From: Sphingosinicella terrae
GTDB taxonomy: Bacteria > Pseudomonadota > Alphaproteobacteria > Sphingomonadales > Sphingomonadaceae
Length of the DNA stretch: 64,000 bases
Reading direction: 5' to 3'
Assembly (NCBI RefSeq): GCF_003347635.1
Contig: NZ_QDFY01000008.1
Span: 1-64,000, forward strand
Shown here: piece after piece, positions 1-9,009 of the stretch
How positions within the stretch are numbered: the stretch's first letter is position 1
Layout of the letters: each line of letters begins with the position of its first letter
Translations under genes and position numbers: made by a program
Notes under the pieces: model-generated
Database searches by the model: none
The model's input: only the letters and a program-made list of their open reading frames with translations
Told to the model about the DNA's origin: nothing

Positions 1-14
1 GTAACCTCGCCCAT
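1..14 (-). CDS. 5' end of a leftward gene running off the window
   Basis: On the minus strand an ATG at 14-12 begins a frame reading Met-Gly-Glu-Val before the window ends. It is preceded at a normal distance by a strong Shine-Dalgarno sequence, GAAGGGAGG, around 20-28. Only four codons are visible, so the product cannot be named. The call rests on the ribosome binding site alone. Confidence 0.35.
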
Positions 15-333
15 GGACGCCTCCCTTCGATGGTCGTTCGACACCACCATCTTGGCACATAGATGCCATCGGGGGGCGTCCACCCCATCAATTTTAAGCG
101 CGCCCGCCGCTCGCCGGGAGCGCCGAGGCTCGCTCCGCGGCCGTTATTCCTCTTCGATTGTCAAAGAGCCACGTTCGCCGTCCGGCCGAGGGCCAAGCCG
201 AGCAGAGATATCCGGGGAATCGACGGCTGGAGCCGGCGCGGCGCCTGGGCCTTCGGGCTGCCGGACGCTGGGCGAGGACGGACGCTGCGCCTGGTTCAGC
301 CAAGTTTCATTGGAACATACATAGAACGGAATG
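15..333. other. intergenic stretch, no gene recognised
   Basis: This 319-base stretch separates the leftward gene at the window edge from the end of the uracil-DNA glycosylase gene. Short open frames exist on both strands, but they overlap one another, lack ribosome binding sites and have the Arg/Pro/Ala-rich composition of out-of-frame GC-rich DNA. It probably contains the promoter of the gene starting at 14. I see no RNA gene or clear repeat in it. Confidence 0.5.
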
Positions 334-1008
334 TCAAGCTTCCGTTCGATCGAGCTCCCCCCTCACCGCGAGCGCTCGCGCGAACACCGCCTCGAACATC
401 TCGGCGGTGAGGCGGCCGGTATTCTGGTTGTAGCGCGAGCAGTGATAGCTATCGATGAGGATGCGCCCGTCGGGCAGCCGGTGCTCGGCGAGATGGCCGA
501 ACTTGTACGCGGCTTGGCGGCCGCCGGCGGTCCGGACCGCCGAAACATGGGCGATCTGGCCGAGCGCGATCAGGATGCGAATGCCGGGCAAGGCCGCGAG
601 CGAGGCTTCGTAATAGGGCCGGCAGGTGGCGATCTCCTCCGGCAGCGGCTTGTTCTGGGGCGGCAGGCACTTGACCGCGTTGAGGATGACCGCGCCGGTG
701 AGCCTGAGGCCGTCGTCGATCCGCTCGGCATAGTCGCCCTCGGCGAGGCCGTAGCGGACGAGCGTCCGGTAGAGGAGGATTCCGGCATGGTCGCCGGTGA
801 AGGGCCGGCCGGTGCGATTGGCGCCGAACATGCCGGGCGCCAGCCCGACGATGCCGAGCCAGGCACCGCGATCGCCGAAAGCGGGCACCGGTGCGTTCCA
901 CCAGTCGGGATGTTGCGCGCGCAGCTCGTGGCGCAGGCCGACGAGCCGCGGACAGAGCGGACAGTTGCGCGGAGCTTCCGCTTCGGGGACCGGACTGGCG
1001 AGGCGCAT
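334..1008 (-). CDS. uracil-DNA glycosylase, family 5 (UDGb type)
   Basis: Base-excision repair enzyme that removes uracil and other deaminated bases from DNA. The 224-residue protein has the Fe-S type UDG layout: CPLC near residues 16-19, the active-site motif GLAPG followed by NRTGRPFTGD, then NAVKCLPPQNKPLP with a fourth Cys about 16 residues on. These give four cysteines for a 4Fe-4S cluster. The C-terminal motif is SYHCSRYNQNTGRLT, with the NTGRLT tail typical of family 5. An upstream ATG at 1101 is possible, but it adds an Arg/Ser-rich leader and overlaps the divergent folK start, so the start at 1008 is preferred. The family assignment is strong; substrate range is known only from relatives. 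Confidence 0.88.
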   Translation of the reverse strand: MRLASPVPEAEAPRNCPLCPRLVGLRHELRAQHPDWWNAPVPAFGDRGAWLGIVGLAPGMFGANRTGRPFTGDHAGILLYRTLVRYGLAEGDYAERIDDGLRLTGAVILNAVKCLPPQNKPLPEEIATCRPYYEASLAALPGIRILIALGQIAHVSAVRTAGGRQAAYKFGHLAEHRLPDGRILIDSYHCSRYNQNTGRLTAEMFEAVFARALAVRGELDRTEA

Positions 1009-1099
1009 CGAAGGAGAGTGGCTTTCGTCTCGAAGGGACAGGCGGAGATGGGTCCGGCGAGCATTTCGCCGGGACGCAAAGCGGTCTAGGCGGGCGGCC

Positions 1100-1606
1100 A
1101 TGGGGAAGACAAGCTACGCGATCGCGATCGGCTCGAACCGGCGCCACGGCCGCCACGGATCGCCCGCCGCGGTGGTCGCGGCGGCCGTGCAGGCGCTGGC
1201 GGCGCTCGGCACGGTCGATTCCCTATCCCCGATCCGATCCACTCCGGCGCTCGGCCCGGCCGGCCGCGGCTTCGCCAATGCCGCGGCGATCCTGACCAGC
1301 CGCCTCGCGCCCGACGCGCTGCTCGCGGCGCTGAAGCGCATCGAAGCGGAGTTCGGCCGCCGGCCGGGGCAGCGATGGGGGCCGCGGGTGATCGACCTCG
1401 ACATCATCCTGTGGTCCGGCGGGCCCTGGGGCGGGCCGGGCCCGACCGTGCCGCATCCCGAATTCCGCAAGCGCGGCTTCGTCCTCGATCCGCTCGCCGA
1501 CGTGGCGCCGGGCTGGCGCGATCCGCTCACCGGTCTGACCGTCCGCCAGCTCAGGCACCGGCTGAGGCGAGGCGTTCCGGTTGACCGGGCCGATCCTCGC
1601 TCCTAG
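1100..1606 (+). CDS. folK: 2-amino-4-hydroxy-6-hydroxymethyldihydropteridine pyrophosphokinase
   Basis: Transfers pyrophosphate from ATP to 6-hydroxymethyl-7,8-dihydropterin in folate synthesis, in the cytoplasm. The 168-residue protein begins with the substrate-binding AIAIGSNR motif and carries the family signature GPRVIDLDIILW, whose two Asp residues bind Mg-ATP, followed by the PHPEFRKRGFVLDPL motif. Its length is normal for a single-domain HPPK. The start at 1100 follows a weak purine stretch and is fixed by the N-terminal beta-strand. It is divergent from the uracil-DNA glycosylase and lies just upstream of tRNA-Lys. No other folate gene is nearby. Confidence 0.93.
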   Translation: MGKTSYAIAIGSNRRHGRHGSPAAVVAAAVQALAALGTVDSLSPIRSTPALGPAGRGFANAAAILTSRLAPDALLAALKRIEAEFGRRPGQRWGPRVIDLDIILWSGGPWGGPGPTVPHPEFRKRGFVLDPLADVAPGWRDPLTGLTVRQLRHRLRRGVPVDRADPRS

Positions 1607-1626
1607 GTGGTTTCGCTCCCTGGTGA

Positions 1627-1702
1627 GGGCCCATAGCTCAGTCGGTAGAGCAACTGACTTTTAATCAGTAGGTCGCAGGTTCGAATCCTGCTGGGCTCAC
1701 CA
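1627..1702 (+). tRNA. tRNA-Lys (anticodon UUU)
   Basis: A 76-base cloverleaf. The acceptor stem GGGCCCA pairs with TGGGCTC at 1692-1698 (one G-U pair), followed by discriminator A and an encoded CCA end. The D arm has AGCTCAGTCGGTAGAGC, the anticodon stem ACTGA/TCAGT encloses the loop CTTTTAA with anticodon UUU, and the T arm contains GGTTCGAATCC. It reads AAA and AAG lysine codons. It sits 20 bases after folK. Confidence 0.98.
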
Positions 1703-1840
1703 AAAATCCTCGATCATGAAGCATGCCTGCGGCCGCTTTCGGTCGTGCCTTCCCTTCGCCCTGGCAATGACTAATCTCCGATGGCGCTTCGCCGGTCAGG
1801 TGCCGGCAGGCGGCGGGGAGTCCGGCAGGGGGGAACGCCA

Positions 1841-2857
1841 ATGAACATTCTCATGCTCTTCATCGCGGCCGTGGCGGCGGCGCCGGCGATGCAGGACGAC
1901 TGGGCCGTCTGCGCCGCCGAGGAGGGAACGGTGCCGCACGAGCAGGTTGTCGCCGCCTGCAACGCCCTGCTCGAGCTGGACGGTCTCGAGCCCGCCCAGC
2001 GCGCCACGCCTTATTTCTATCGCGGCCGCGTCCGCCTGCTCCAGGCCGACTATCGGGGCGCCGTTGCCGATTATGACGAGGTGGTGCGGCTGATCCCGGA
2101 GGAGGGGAACGCCTGGTTCAACCGCGGATCCGCTCATGGCGGCCTCGGCGACTGGTCGCGCGCGATCGCCGATTTCGACCGGGCGATCGCGATCGAGCCC
2201 GGCCGCGCGGACTATCATCTGGAGCGCGGCCACGCGCATATCCAGTCGGAGCAGTGGGACCGGGCGATTACCGATCTCGACTCCGCGCTCTCCATCGATC
2301 CGCAGCTGGCGGCGGCTTATGCCAATCGCGGCTTCGCGCGGCACCGGCTCGACCAGCTCGACGACGCCCTGGCCGATTACGAACAGGCGGTGGCGCTCGA
2401 TCCGAACGACGGCACCAGCTACCTCAATCGCGGCAGCATCCGACTGGGCATGGCGGATTATGCGGCGGCGGCGGAGGATTTCGGCCGCGCCGCCACGCTC
2501 GACCCACGCGACGCCGACGCCCTGGACGGCCGTGCCGCCGCTTATCTCGGGCTCCGCGACACCGAGCGCGCCCGCGCCGACGTCGAGCGCGCGATCGCTG
2601 CCGATCCGACCTTCTCCGACGCCTTCTTCCACCGGGGACTGATCCGGCTGGGCGAGGAGGACTGGAACGGCGCCCTCGCCGATTTCGATGCGGCGCTGGC
2701 GCTCCAGCCGGAGCTGGCGGCCTATCGCTACGCGCGGGCGGTGGCGACGGTCCGGCTGGGGCGGGAAGCGGAGGGTCGGAGCGCGATCGCGCAGGCGCTC
2801 GCCGACGATCCACGGGCGGCCGAGCCCTTCGAGACGTTCGGGATCCCTCGCCCCTGA
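1841..2857 (+). CDS. exported tetratricopeptide repeat protein
   Basis: A 338-residue protein with a short N-terminal hydrophobic segment (MNILMLFIAAVAAAPA) resembling a signal peptide. About eight TPR units follow, with the usual W/Y-x-NRG and A-x-x-DF/DLxxAIxxDP spacing from roughly residue 40 to 330. TPR arrays are protein-protein scaffolds, probably in the periplasm here. The start at 1841 is chosen because GGGGGGAA lies directly upstream and it restores the signal sequence; a longer frame exists but adds an Arg-rich leader. It stands alone between tRNA-Lys and a convergent acyltransferase gene, so its partner is unknown. Confidence 0.8.
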   Translation: MNILMLFIAAVAAAPAMQDDWAVCAAEEGTVPHEQVVAACNALLELDGLEPAQRATPYFYRGRVRLLQADYRGAVADYDEVVRLIPEEGNAWFNRGSAHGGLGDWSRAIADFDRAIAIEPGRADYHLERGHAHIQSEQWDRAITDLDSALSIDPQLAAAYANRGFARHRLDQLDDALADYEQAVALDPNDGTSYLNRGSIRLGMADYAAAAEDFGRAATLDPRDADALDGRAAAYLGLRDTERARADVERAIAADPTFSDAFFHRGLIRLGEEDWNGALADFDAALALQPELAAYRYARAVATVRLGREAEGRSAIAQALADDPRAAEPFETFGIPRP

Positions 2858-2878
2858 GCTTCCGCGACGAGGCTAGGG

Positions 2879-3679
2879 TCAGGCGGCCAGCAGGCGCTGG
2901 GCATCGGCATCGTAGCGCCAGCGGCTGAGCTCGCCTTGCGCATCGATGCGGACGATCGGGGTCTCGTAGGGCTGAGCCCGGCCCGAGACGATATTGCGTT
3001 CGATCGTCTTCAGCGCCTGATGGATATCGGTGAAATCGACATCGTGAAGGGCGCTGAGACCGTATGTCCACCATGACAGCCGAAGCAGGTCGTCGACGAC
3101 GGGCGCCTCGAAGCGGTAGCGGATGATCCGGGCGGGCGTGCCGCCGACGATGGCATAAGGCGGCACATCCCCGGTGACGACGGAGCGGGATGCGACGATC
3201 GCGCCATCGCCGATCGAAACGCCCCGTCGGATGAAGGCCCCCTCCCCGATCCACACGTCATTCCCGATCCGGATGCGGTCGAAGCGGCGGCCGAGATAGT
3301 CCGCGGTCGCCCGGGCGGATTTCTCGGTCATCTCGGGATTGGCGGCCCGGAAGGCCTCGAGTTGCGGCCATTGGAAGGAGCGGGCGAATATCGGGCTGGG
3401 CGACAGGAAATCGGTAGGGTGTTCGACCTGGCCCGCAACGACATTGCTGGCGATGGCGCAAAATCGGCCGATCATCCAGACGTGGCGCAGCAAGGTCTCG
3501 CGACCGCCCAGATAGGTGAAGCCGCCGATGAACTCGACATCATAGATACCGCGACGGACGTTGAGCGGCGGCTCGAGATGGATCTCGGCGGGATGCTCGA
3601 AGCCGAAGGTCGCCCCTTCGTCTATCTCGACCCCGATCGCGTCGAGCCACGTCCCAGACCCTGGCGTGATGTTCCTCAT
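2879..3679 (-). CDS. hexapeptide-repeat acyltransferase (CatB/Vat-like)
   Basis: A 266-residue left-handed beta-helix acyltransferase. The central part contains hexapeptide turns (IGRFCAIASNV, IRIGNDVWIGEGAFI, VSIGDGAIVASRSVVTGDVPPYAIVGGTPARIIRYRF). The last is the hallmark of the xenobiotic acetyltransferase branch, with a catalytic His candidate at VEHPTDF. Such enzymes move acetyl or other acyl groups from acyl-CoA to hydroxyl groups of antibiotics or sugars. The C-terminal 60 residues are longer than in classical CatB. The start at 3679 (Met-Arg-Asn-Ile) is favoured over an upstream Met with an Arg-rich leader. No resistance or polysaccharide genes adjoin it, so the acceptor is unknown. 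Confidence 0.75.
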   Translation of the reverse strand: MRNITPGSGTWLDAIGVEIDEGATFGFEHPAEIHLEPPLNVRRGIYDVEFIGGFTYLGGRETLLRHVWMIGRFCAIASNVVAGQVEHPTDFLSPSPIFARSFQWPQLEAFRAANPEMTEKSARATADYLGRRFDRIRIGNDVWIGEGAFIRRGVSIGDGAIVASRSVVTGDVPPYAIVGGTPARIIRYRFEAPVVDDLLRLSWWTYGLSALHDVDFTDIHQALKTIERNIVSGRAQPYETPIVRIDAQGELSRWRYDADAQRLLAA

Positions 3680-3936
3680 TCGAGCTCCGACAAATGGTTC
3701 GCGACGTCTCACGTTTATTATAGGAGGCTCGGCGGCGGGGCGAGCGAAGCTGCCGGCCGCGGGCTAGCGAACAGCCGCCGCCGATTCCGGGATGGTCAAT
3801 CGGCCGGCAGGCGCAACATTCTTGCCAACATAGGTAAACCTGCAGCCTGCCTTTCACGGCGGTGCCTTCGACCTCCGGAACCGCCTCATGCCAGCGGCGT
3901 ATTGGCGAGGGGGCGGGGGCGAACAGGGAGACCATC

Positions 3937-4518
3937 ATGAAAGCACTCGTCCTGGCCATCGGCGCGGCCGCATTGTCCGCCGCCTGCGCCACCAATGCCG
4001 ACGACGCGCCGCCCGCGAGCACGGCGGACGCCATGTCGCCGACCAGCGCGCCCGGCTATCTGCGCATGGCGGCAAGCTCGGACATGTTCGAAATCGAATC
4101 GAGCCGGCTGGCGCTCCAGCAGTCCCAGAATCCGGCCGTGCGCCAGTTCGCGCAGATGATGATCAACGATCATACCCGTACCACCAACGAGGCGACCGCC
4201 ATCGCCCGGCAGCAGGGCATGAACCCGCCGCCGCCGATGATGGCGCCGCACCACCAGCAGATGCTCGACGAGCTGCGCGCGGCCGGCCCGGCCAATTTCG
4301 ACAGCGCCTACAAGCGTGCCCAGATCGCCGCTCACCAGGAAGCGCTCAACCTGCACCAGGGCTTTGCCTCGGGCGGCGACAACGAGGCGCTGCGCGGATT
4401 CGCCCAGCGCACCGTTCCGGCCATCCAGATGCACTACCAGCACGCCCAGAGCCTGCCGGAATCGATGGCGGCGCCGGCGCCGGCGCCGAGCCCGTCCACG
4501 GCAGGCGAACGCGGCTAG
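3937..4518 (+). CDS. DUF4142 family lipoprotein
   Basis: A 193-residue exported protein. Residues 1-17 form a signal peptide ending in an SAAC lipobox-like site, so lipidation at Cys17 is likely. The DUF4142 domain follows: an early YLRMAASSDMFEIESSRLAL helix with the family's ASSDMFEIESSRLA pattern, then NPAVRQFAQMMINDH and a helix containing AHQEALNLHQ. The fold is a ferritin-like four-helix bundle without an obvious metal site. The tail is Ala/Pro-rich. The start at 3937 has a GGGAG ribosome binding site. Function is unknown; relatives are often stress-linked envelope proteins. It stands alone and converges on the cyclase gene. Confidence 0.85.
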   Translation: MKALVLAIGAAALSAACATNADDAPPASTADAMSPTSAPGYLRMAASSDMFEIESSRLALQQSQNPAVRQFAQMMINDHTRTTNEATAIARQQGMNPPPPMMAPHHQQMLDELRAAGPANFDSAYKRAQIAAHQEALNLHQGFASGGDNEALRGFAQRTVPAIQMHYQHAQSLPESMAAPAPAPSPSTAGERG

Positions 4519-4588
4519 CGGTTGAGATCAGTTCGACGCCAGCTTGGACGGATGGTTCGAACCCTCCGTCACCGAACGCCCCCACCCT

Positions 4589-4612
4589 GCCCTCCCCCTC
4601 ACGGGGGAGGGC
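4589..4612. repeat. perfect 10-bp hairpin between convergent genes
   Basis: GCCCTCCCCC and its exact complement GGGGGAGGGC flank a four-base loop. It lies between the ends of the DUF4142 gene and the cyclase gene, so it may stop transcription from both sides. It also resembles the short C/G-rich intergenic repeats of sphingomonads. No T-run follows on either strand. Confidence 0.5.
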
Positions 4613-4637
4613 CAAGGATTCAGGGCAAGTCGGCGCG

Positions 4638-6422
4638 TCACCCGCCTTTCGTCAGGCGGTACATCGGATAGTCGCCGTAATTCTTGGCGAGCGGGATGCG
4701 GCCGACATAGCGGCAGGTGAAGCCGCGGCCGGCTTCCAAAGCGAGGATCGCGGCGAACGGCTCGGTGACGAAGACGGCGCCGGGCGGCGTCACCGGCTCG
4801 ATCCGCGCCGTCTTGGAGACCTCGGTACCGTAAAAGGTGGTGCGGCCGGTGATCGGATCGGTGGTGCGGAAGGCAGGCCCGTAATGCACGCCGATCCGCA
4901 TGCCGCCTCCGCCCGGATCGAGGCCGAGGCGGGTATAATCGATCGCGGCGAGCCGCTCCTGTAGCTGGAGCGCGATCCGGGCGGCGGCGGCGGCATTGTC
5001 CGTGACCGCATAGAGCGCATCGCCCCAGCTGTTGCGGCATTCGACCCGATCGGCATGGGCGTCGAGCACATCGGCGATCTCGCGCATGACGCCATCGCAA
5101 AAGGCGGGCAGCGCCGCTTCCTTCAAGGTCGAGAAGCCGACGAAATCGGTGAACAGGATGGCGGCGAGCGTGCGCTCGAAAGCCCCGCCCGTCGTCGCCG
5201 TGCCCGTTCCAGCAGCAGGCCGATCGAGACGGCGCTCGACGAGCCCGGGGTCGATGACGATCGTGCGACCGCCCTGCTCGCGCCAGGCGGCAATGTCGGC
5301 GCCGGTGCCGGCGGGGCCGTCGGAGGCGATCCCGTCCCAGACGGCGATCTGGACGGCTTCGCCCCCGAGATGCTCGGCGCGAAGCCTGGCCATGCCCATC
5401 GCCATCCGGCTGCCATAGCCATATTGAGCCGGGTCTCCGAAAAATTCGACGGCGCTGGCGATGGTGACGCTGGCGGCGCGGACGACGCAGGCATTGTATC
5501 GGCCGATCCAGCCCTCGCCCCCCGGGCGGACCGACTGCTCGAGGAAATCGAGCTCGGCGAAGGGCAGGACGACATGGAGCTCAGCACCGCGGGCGAGCGC
5601 CGCCTCGGCGATGACGATGTCGGCGCCGCAGGCGAGCGCGCCATAGGCAAAGCCGACCGTCTCGGCCTCGAGCGCGATGTCGACGGCCTCGCGCAGCCGT
5701 GCCTCCGCCGCCGCGTCGGCCGCGAACATGTGGCCGGCGAAGTGCGCCACCCTCGGCGGCACCAGCGGCTTGAGCAACTCGGTGCGCGACGCGTCGTCGA
5801 GACCACGATGCCGTGCGACCATCGCGAGCTGGCGGGCCGTGGTCGAGCGGGCTCCATGATCGACGCTGTCGCGGATCGCCGACATCCGGAGCGCCTCGGT
5901 GACTTCGGCGAGTCGCCCGAGCACGAGCAGCGCCTCGGCCCGGGTGGCGGCGGCATAATAATCCCTGGACGCCGCGACCTCGGGGTCCGCGAGCAGCGCT
6001 TCGGCAAGACCGCGCGCCTGCGCCTCCTCCCCCGCAAGCAGAGCAAGGGTGGCGGCGTTGATCCCGGGAAAGGCATCCCGGCTGGCGGCGAATATCGAGT
6101 GATAGGCTTCGAAGGCCGCCTTCAGCGCGGCCTGCCGTTCCGCCCCCGGCGCGAGGGCGAGTGCGCGGTCCTTGAGCAGCCGCGCGCCGACGGCTCGCTC
6201 GTGGGGGTCGGTGGAGGATTCGAGCCCATAAGCGGCGAAGCGCTCCATGGCGCGGTCGGCGTCGCCCATTCGGGCCAGAGCGAGCACCTGCTGGTGCCGT
6301 ATCTCGCTCGACGGATCGCCCCCCGCGATCGCCGAGACGGTGACGTCATAGGCGGCGATCAAGTCGCCGCGGGCGAGCGCGGACCTGGCGAGCGAGGCGG
6401 CCTTGCGGGGATCGAAACTCAT
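4638..6422 (-). CDS. helical-repeat/SLOG-like protein with class III adenylate/guanylate cyclase domain
   Basis: A 594-residue soluble protein. Residues about 1-220 are Ala-rich helical repeats like TPRs. Residues about 224-390 form a Rossmann-like segment (HFAGHMF, then ALACGADIVIAEAALARG and LHVVLPFAE) that resembles SLOG-type nucleotide-sensing domains. Residues about 420-594 are a class III cyclase catalytic domain: FTDFVGFS with the first metal Asp, SWGDALYAV with the second, and FYGTEVSKTARIEP near the base and transition-state contacts. It should make cAMP or cGMP in the cytoplasm. The start at 6422 skips a 20-residue leader. No cyclic-nucleotide effector gene is adjacent. The SLOG assignment is by eye and tentative. 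Confidence 0.82.
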   Translation of the reverse strand: MSFDPRKAASLARSALARGDLIAAYDVTVSAIAGGDPSSEIRHQQVLALARMGDADRAMERFAAYGLESSTDPHERAVGARLLKDRALALAPGAERQAALKAAFEAYHSIFAASRDAFPGINAATLALLAGEEAQARGLAEALLADPEVAASRDYYAAATRAEALLVLGRLAEVTEALRMSAIRDSVDHGARSTTARQLAMVARHRGLDDASRTELLKPLVPPRVAHFAGHMFAADAAAEARLREAVDIALEAETVGFAYGALACGADIVIAEAALARGAELHVVLPFAELDFLEQSVRPGGEGWIGRYNACVVRAASVTIASAVEFFGDPAQYGYGSRMAMGMARLRAEHLGGEAVQIAVWDGIASDGPAGTGADIAAWREQGGRTIVIDPGLVERRLDRPAAGTGTATTGGAFERTLAAILFTDFVGFSTLKEAALPAFCDGVMREIADVLDAHADRVECRNSWGDALYAVTDNAAAAARIALQLQERLAAIDYTRLGLDPGGGGMRIGVHYGPAFRTTDPITGRTTFYGTEVSKTARIEPVTPPGAVFVTEPFAAILALEAGRGFTCRYVGRIPLAKNYGDYPMYRLTKGG

Positions 6423-6616
6423 GACGGGTCCGTTATGCGCGCCGGCTCCGACGGAGACAATTGGCGACAAAGTGAGACACACTGAGGCTGGAAAGGTTCG
6501 GCCAGGGGGTTAGTGAAGCGAAAGTCGGACGACGGCGCATTCGCCGGACGCCCCCTTCCGGCCCGTCGCCGGTGGAGTGTCGAGAAGGCGCACAGAACGA
6601 GCGTCAGGAAGAAGAG

Positions 6617-7357
6617 ATGGCACCCAAGACAAACGGACAGAATGACGAGCCGCACGTCCTTCTCGTCGACGACGAGCGCGACATTCGCGATCCCCTGGCC
6701 GCCTATCTGTCGCGCAACGGCGTGCGGGTATCCAAGGCGGCCAATGCCGCCGAAGCCCGCCAGACCCTCGCCGCTTATGCGATCGATCTCGTCCTGCTCG
6801 ACATCATGATGCCGGGCGAGGACGGGCTACAGCTCACCGGCTATATCCGGGCGACGAGCACGATCCCGGTCATCCTGCTCACCGCCAAGGCCGAGGAGAC
6901 AGACCGGATCGTCGGCCTCGAGATCGGCGCCGACGATTATGTCACCAAGCCGTTCAGTCCTCGCGAGCTGCTCGCCCGGATCAAGGCGGTGCTGCGGCGC
7001 GCCGGCGATTCGGGGGGCCGTGTCCAGGCGGAGGACAGCGAATCCTACGCCTTCGGACCTTGGGTCCTGAAATCGGGCGAACGCGAGCTGGTCGACCAGG
7101 ACGGCGTCGCGATCCCGCTGTCATCGGGCGAATATAGCCTGCTCCACGCGCTAGTGACGCGGCCGCGGCGGGTGCTGAGCCGGGACCAGCTGCTCGACCT
7201 CACGCAAGGGCGCGAGCTGGCGGCGTTCGAGCGCAGCATCGACAATCATATCAGCCGGCTGAGGAAGAAGATCGAGGAGAATGCGTCCGATCCCAAGCTG
7301 ATCAAGACCGTCTGGGGCGGCGGCTACATGTTCGCCGCCGAGGTCCGGAAGCTTTGA
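6617..7357 (+). CDS. OmpR-family response regulator
   Basis: A 246-residue two-component regulator. The receiver domain (residues about 10-125) contains VLLVDDERDIRD, the phospho-acceptor Asp62 in LVLLDIMMPG, and the conserved Lys in VTKPFSPREL. The winged-helix domain (about 140-246) ends in the OmpR-type SIDNHISRLRKKIE and TVWGGGYMF motifs. The start at 6617 has AGGAAGAAG immediately upstream. The sensor kinase gene begins 7 bases after its stop, so the two form an operon. The N-terminus and motifs resemble OmpR/EnvZ-type systems. The stimulus and target genes cannot be read from the sequence. Confidence 0.93.
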   Translation: MAPKTNGQNDEPHVLLVDDERDIRDPLAAYLSRNGVRVSKAANAAEARQTLAAYAIDLVLLDIMMPGEDGLQLTGYIRATSTIPVILLTAKAEETDRIVGLEIGADDYVTKPFSPRELLARIKAVLRRAGDSGGRVQAEDSESYAFGPWVLKSGERELVDQDGVAIPLSSGEYSLLHALVTRPRRVLSRDQLLDLTQGRELAAFERSIDNHISRLRKKIEENASDPKLIKTVWGGGYMFAAEVRKL

Positions 7358-7364
7358 GCGTGCC

Positions 7365-8762
7365 GTGCTGAGGCCTTTGCTGCCGAGGAGCCTGATCGGC
7401 CAGATCGCCCTGGTCATGGCGATCGCCCTGCTCATTGCGCAGGCGATCAACTTCACGCTGGTGCTGAGCGAGCGCCAGCGGGTCAACCGCGCCCAGATCG
7501 AAGGCCCCGCCATCGCCCGCTTCGTCCTGCTCGTGCAGCGGCTGGCGCCGCTGTCCCCGGACGATCGCGACGAGATGCTGCCGGAACGGCGGCACCGGCG
7601 CGGGCTGCTCTCGATCGATGCGGCCAGCCTGGTCGCCCCCGAAGCGGCCGATCCCCAGCTCGTCGAAAGGCTTCGCGAGGCGGCGCAGGCGCAGGGCCTG
7701 GCGCTGCGCGAGGTGCGGGCGACGTTCAGCGACGACCTTCCCGTTCCGCCCGAATTGCGCCGCATCGAAGGGGCGAACGATCTGGCGCGGCTGGAACGGC
7801 GGATGCGGCGGTGGCGAGCGCTCATCCTGTCTGCCCAGCTCGAGGACGGCAGCTGGGTCAATTCGCGGGTGATGGCACGCCGGCCCGATCCCTGGATCAT
7901 GGTCCGGCCACTGGTCGCCACCTTGCTCACCTATCTCCTCATCCTGGCGGCGATGGTCTGGGTGGCCGCCCGCATCGCGCGGCCGCTGCGCGACCTCACC
8001 CGCGCCGCCGAGCGCTTCCAGGGTCGCGGCGAGGTGCCGCGGGTGGAGCCGAGCGGCCCGGCCGACCTCGCCCGCGCGATCAACGCCTTCAACGCGATGG
8101 GCGAGCGGGTGAGCGCGATGCTCGACGAGAAGGATCGGATGCTCGGCGCCATCGGCCACGATTTGCGGACGCCGCTCGCCTCGCTGCGGATACGCGCGGA
8201 GAGCGTCGAGCCCGAAGAGGAAGGCGAGCGCATGATCGCGACGATCGAGGAGATGGCGTCGATGCTCGACGACACGCTGGCGCTCGCCCGCTCGGGAAGA
8301 GCGGTCGAGCCGCTGCGGGCGGTCGATCTCGGGGCGCTCGCCGATGCCGTGGTCGAGGAGTTCCATTCGCTCGGCCGCAAGGTCGAGATGGAGGCCGGCG
8401 AGCGGCTGACCGCCAAGGTGCAGCCCAACCTGCTGAGGCGCGCCATCCGCAACCTGATCGAGAATGCGGTCAAATATGCCGGCTCGGCCGTAGTGGCGGT
8501 GCGCGCCGTCGCCGACGGCGTCGCCATCGTGGTGTCCGATCGGGGACCGGGCATCGAGCCGGGCGAGTTGGCCCGGGTGCAGGAGGCCTTCTATCGGATC
8601 GAGCCGTCGCGAAGCCGGGAGACCGGCGGCACCGGACTCGGACTCACGCTCGCCCGGGCGGCCGCGCAGGCGCATGGCGGAAGCCTGGAGCTGGAGAATC
8701 GCGAAGGCGGCGGCCTGACTGCGCGGATCGTGCTGCCGAGGGAGCCCGGCGCGCAGAGTTGA
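7365..8762 (+). CDS. sensor histidine kinase partner of the OmpR-type regulator
   Basis: A 465-residue inner-membrane kinase. It has a first membrane helix at residues about 10-33 (LIGQIALVMAIALLIAQA), a periplasmic sensor of about 150 residues, a second helix near 185-205 and a HAMP linker. The H-box GAIGHDLRTPL contains the phospho-acceptor His265. An HATPase domain follows with an N-box (NLIENAVKYA), a G1 box (DRGPGIEPGE) and G2 (GGTGLGLTLARAAAQAHGG). Start is GTG at 7365, seven bases after the regulator stop, consistent with translational coupling. The layout matches EnvZ-type kinases. Confidence 0.93.
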   Translation: MLRPLLPRSLIGQIALVMAIALLIAQAINFTLVLSERQRVNRAQIEGPAIARFVLLVQRLAPLSPDDRDEMLPERRHRRGLLSIDAASLVAPEAADPQLVERLREAAQAQGLALREVRATFSDDLPVPPELRRIEGANDLARLERRMRRWRALILSAQLEDGSWVNSRVMARRPDPWIMVRPLVATLLTYLLILAAMVWVAARIARPLRDLTRAAERFQGRGEVPRVEPSGPADLARAINAFNAMGERVSAMLDEKDRMLGAIGHDLRTPLASLRIRAESVEPEEEGERMIATIEEMASMLDDTLALARSGRAVEPLRAVDLGALADAVVEEFHSLGRKVEMEAGERLTAKVQPNLLRRAIRNLIENAVKYAGSAVVAVRAVADGVAIVVSDRGPGIEPGELARVQEAFYRIEPSRSRETGGTGLGLTLARAAAQAHGGSLELENREGGGLTARIVLPREPGAQS

Positions 8763-9009
8763 CTGAGGAGAGGCGCCACCGATCGTGCCTCGGACCCTCC
8801 GCGCTGAAGAAACCCCTCAACGGCACTTCGTCCGGTCATGTTGGGCCGCCCTGCCCCGGGCGACCCGAGCATGATCCTGCGGAGCCTGACGGCGGGGAAA
8901 ATCGGGAGCGCGGGTTCGTCTAGTCCGTACGTGATCTGATGGCATCAAATCATCCGGTCTAGGAGCTTGATATGTCGCGATTTCGGAGACGTCGGATGAT
9001 CCCATCCGA

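Noticed and set aside
8763-9009. Possible small gene between the histidine kinase and the 66-residue protein
   Set aside because: Only very short open frames without ribosome binding sites or protein-like composition were found.
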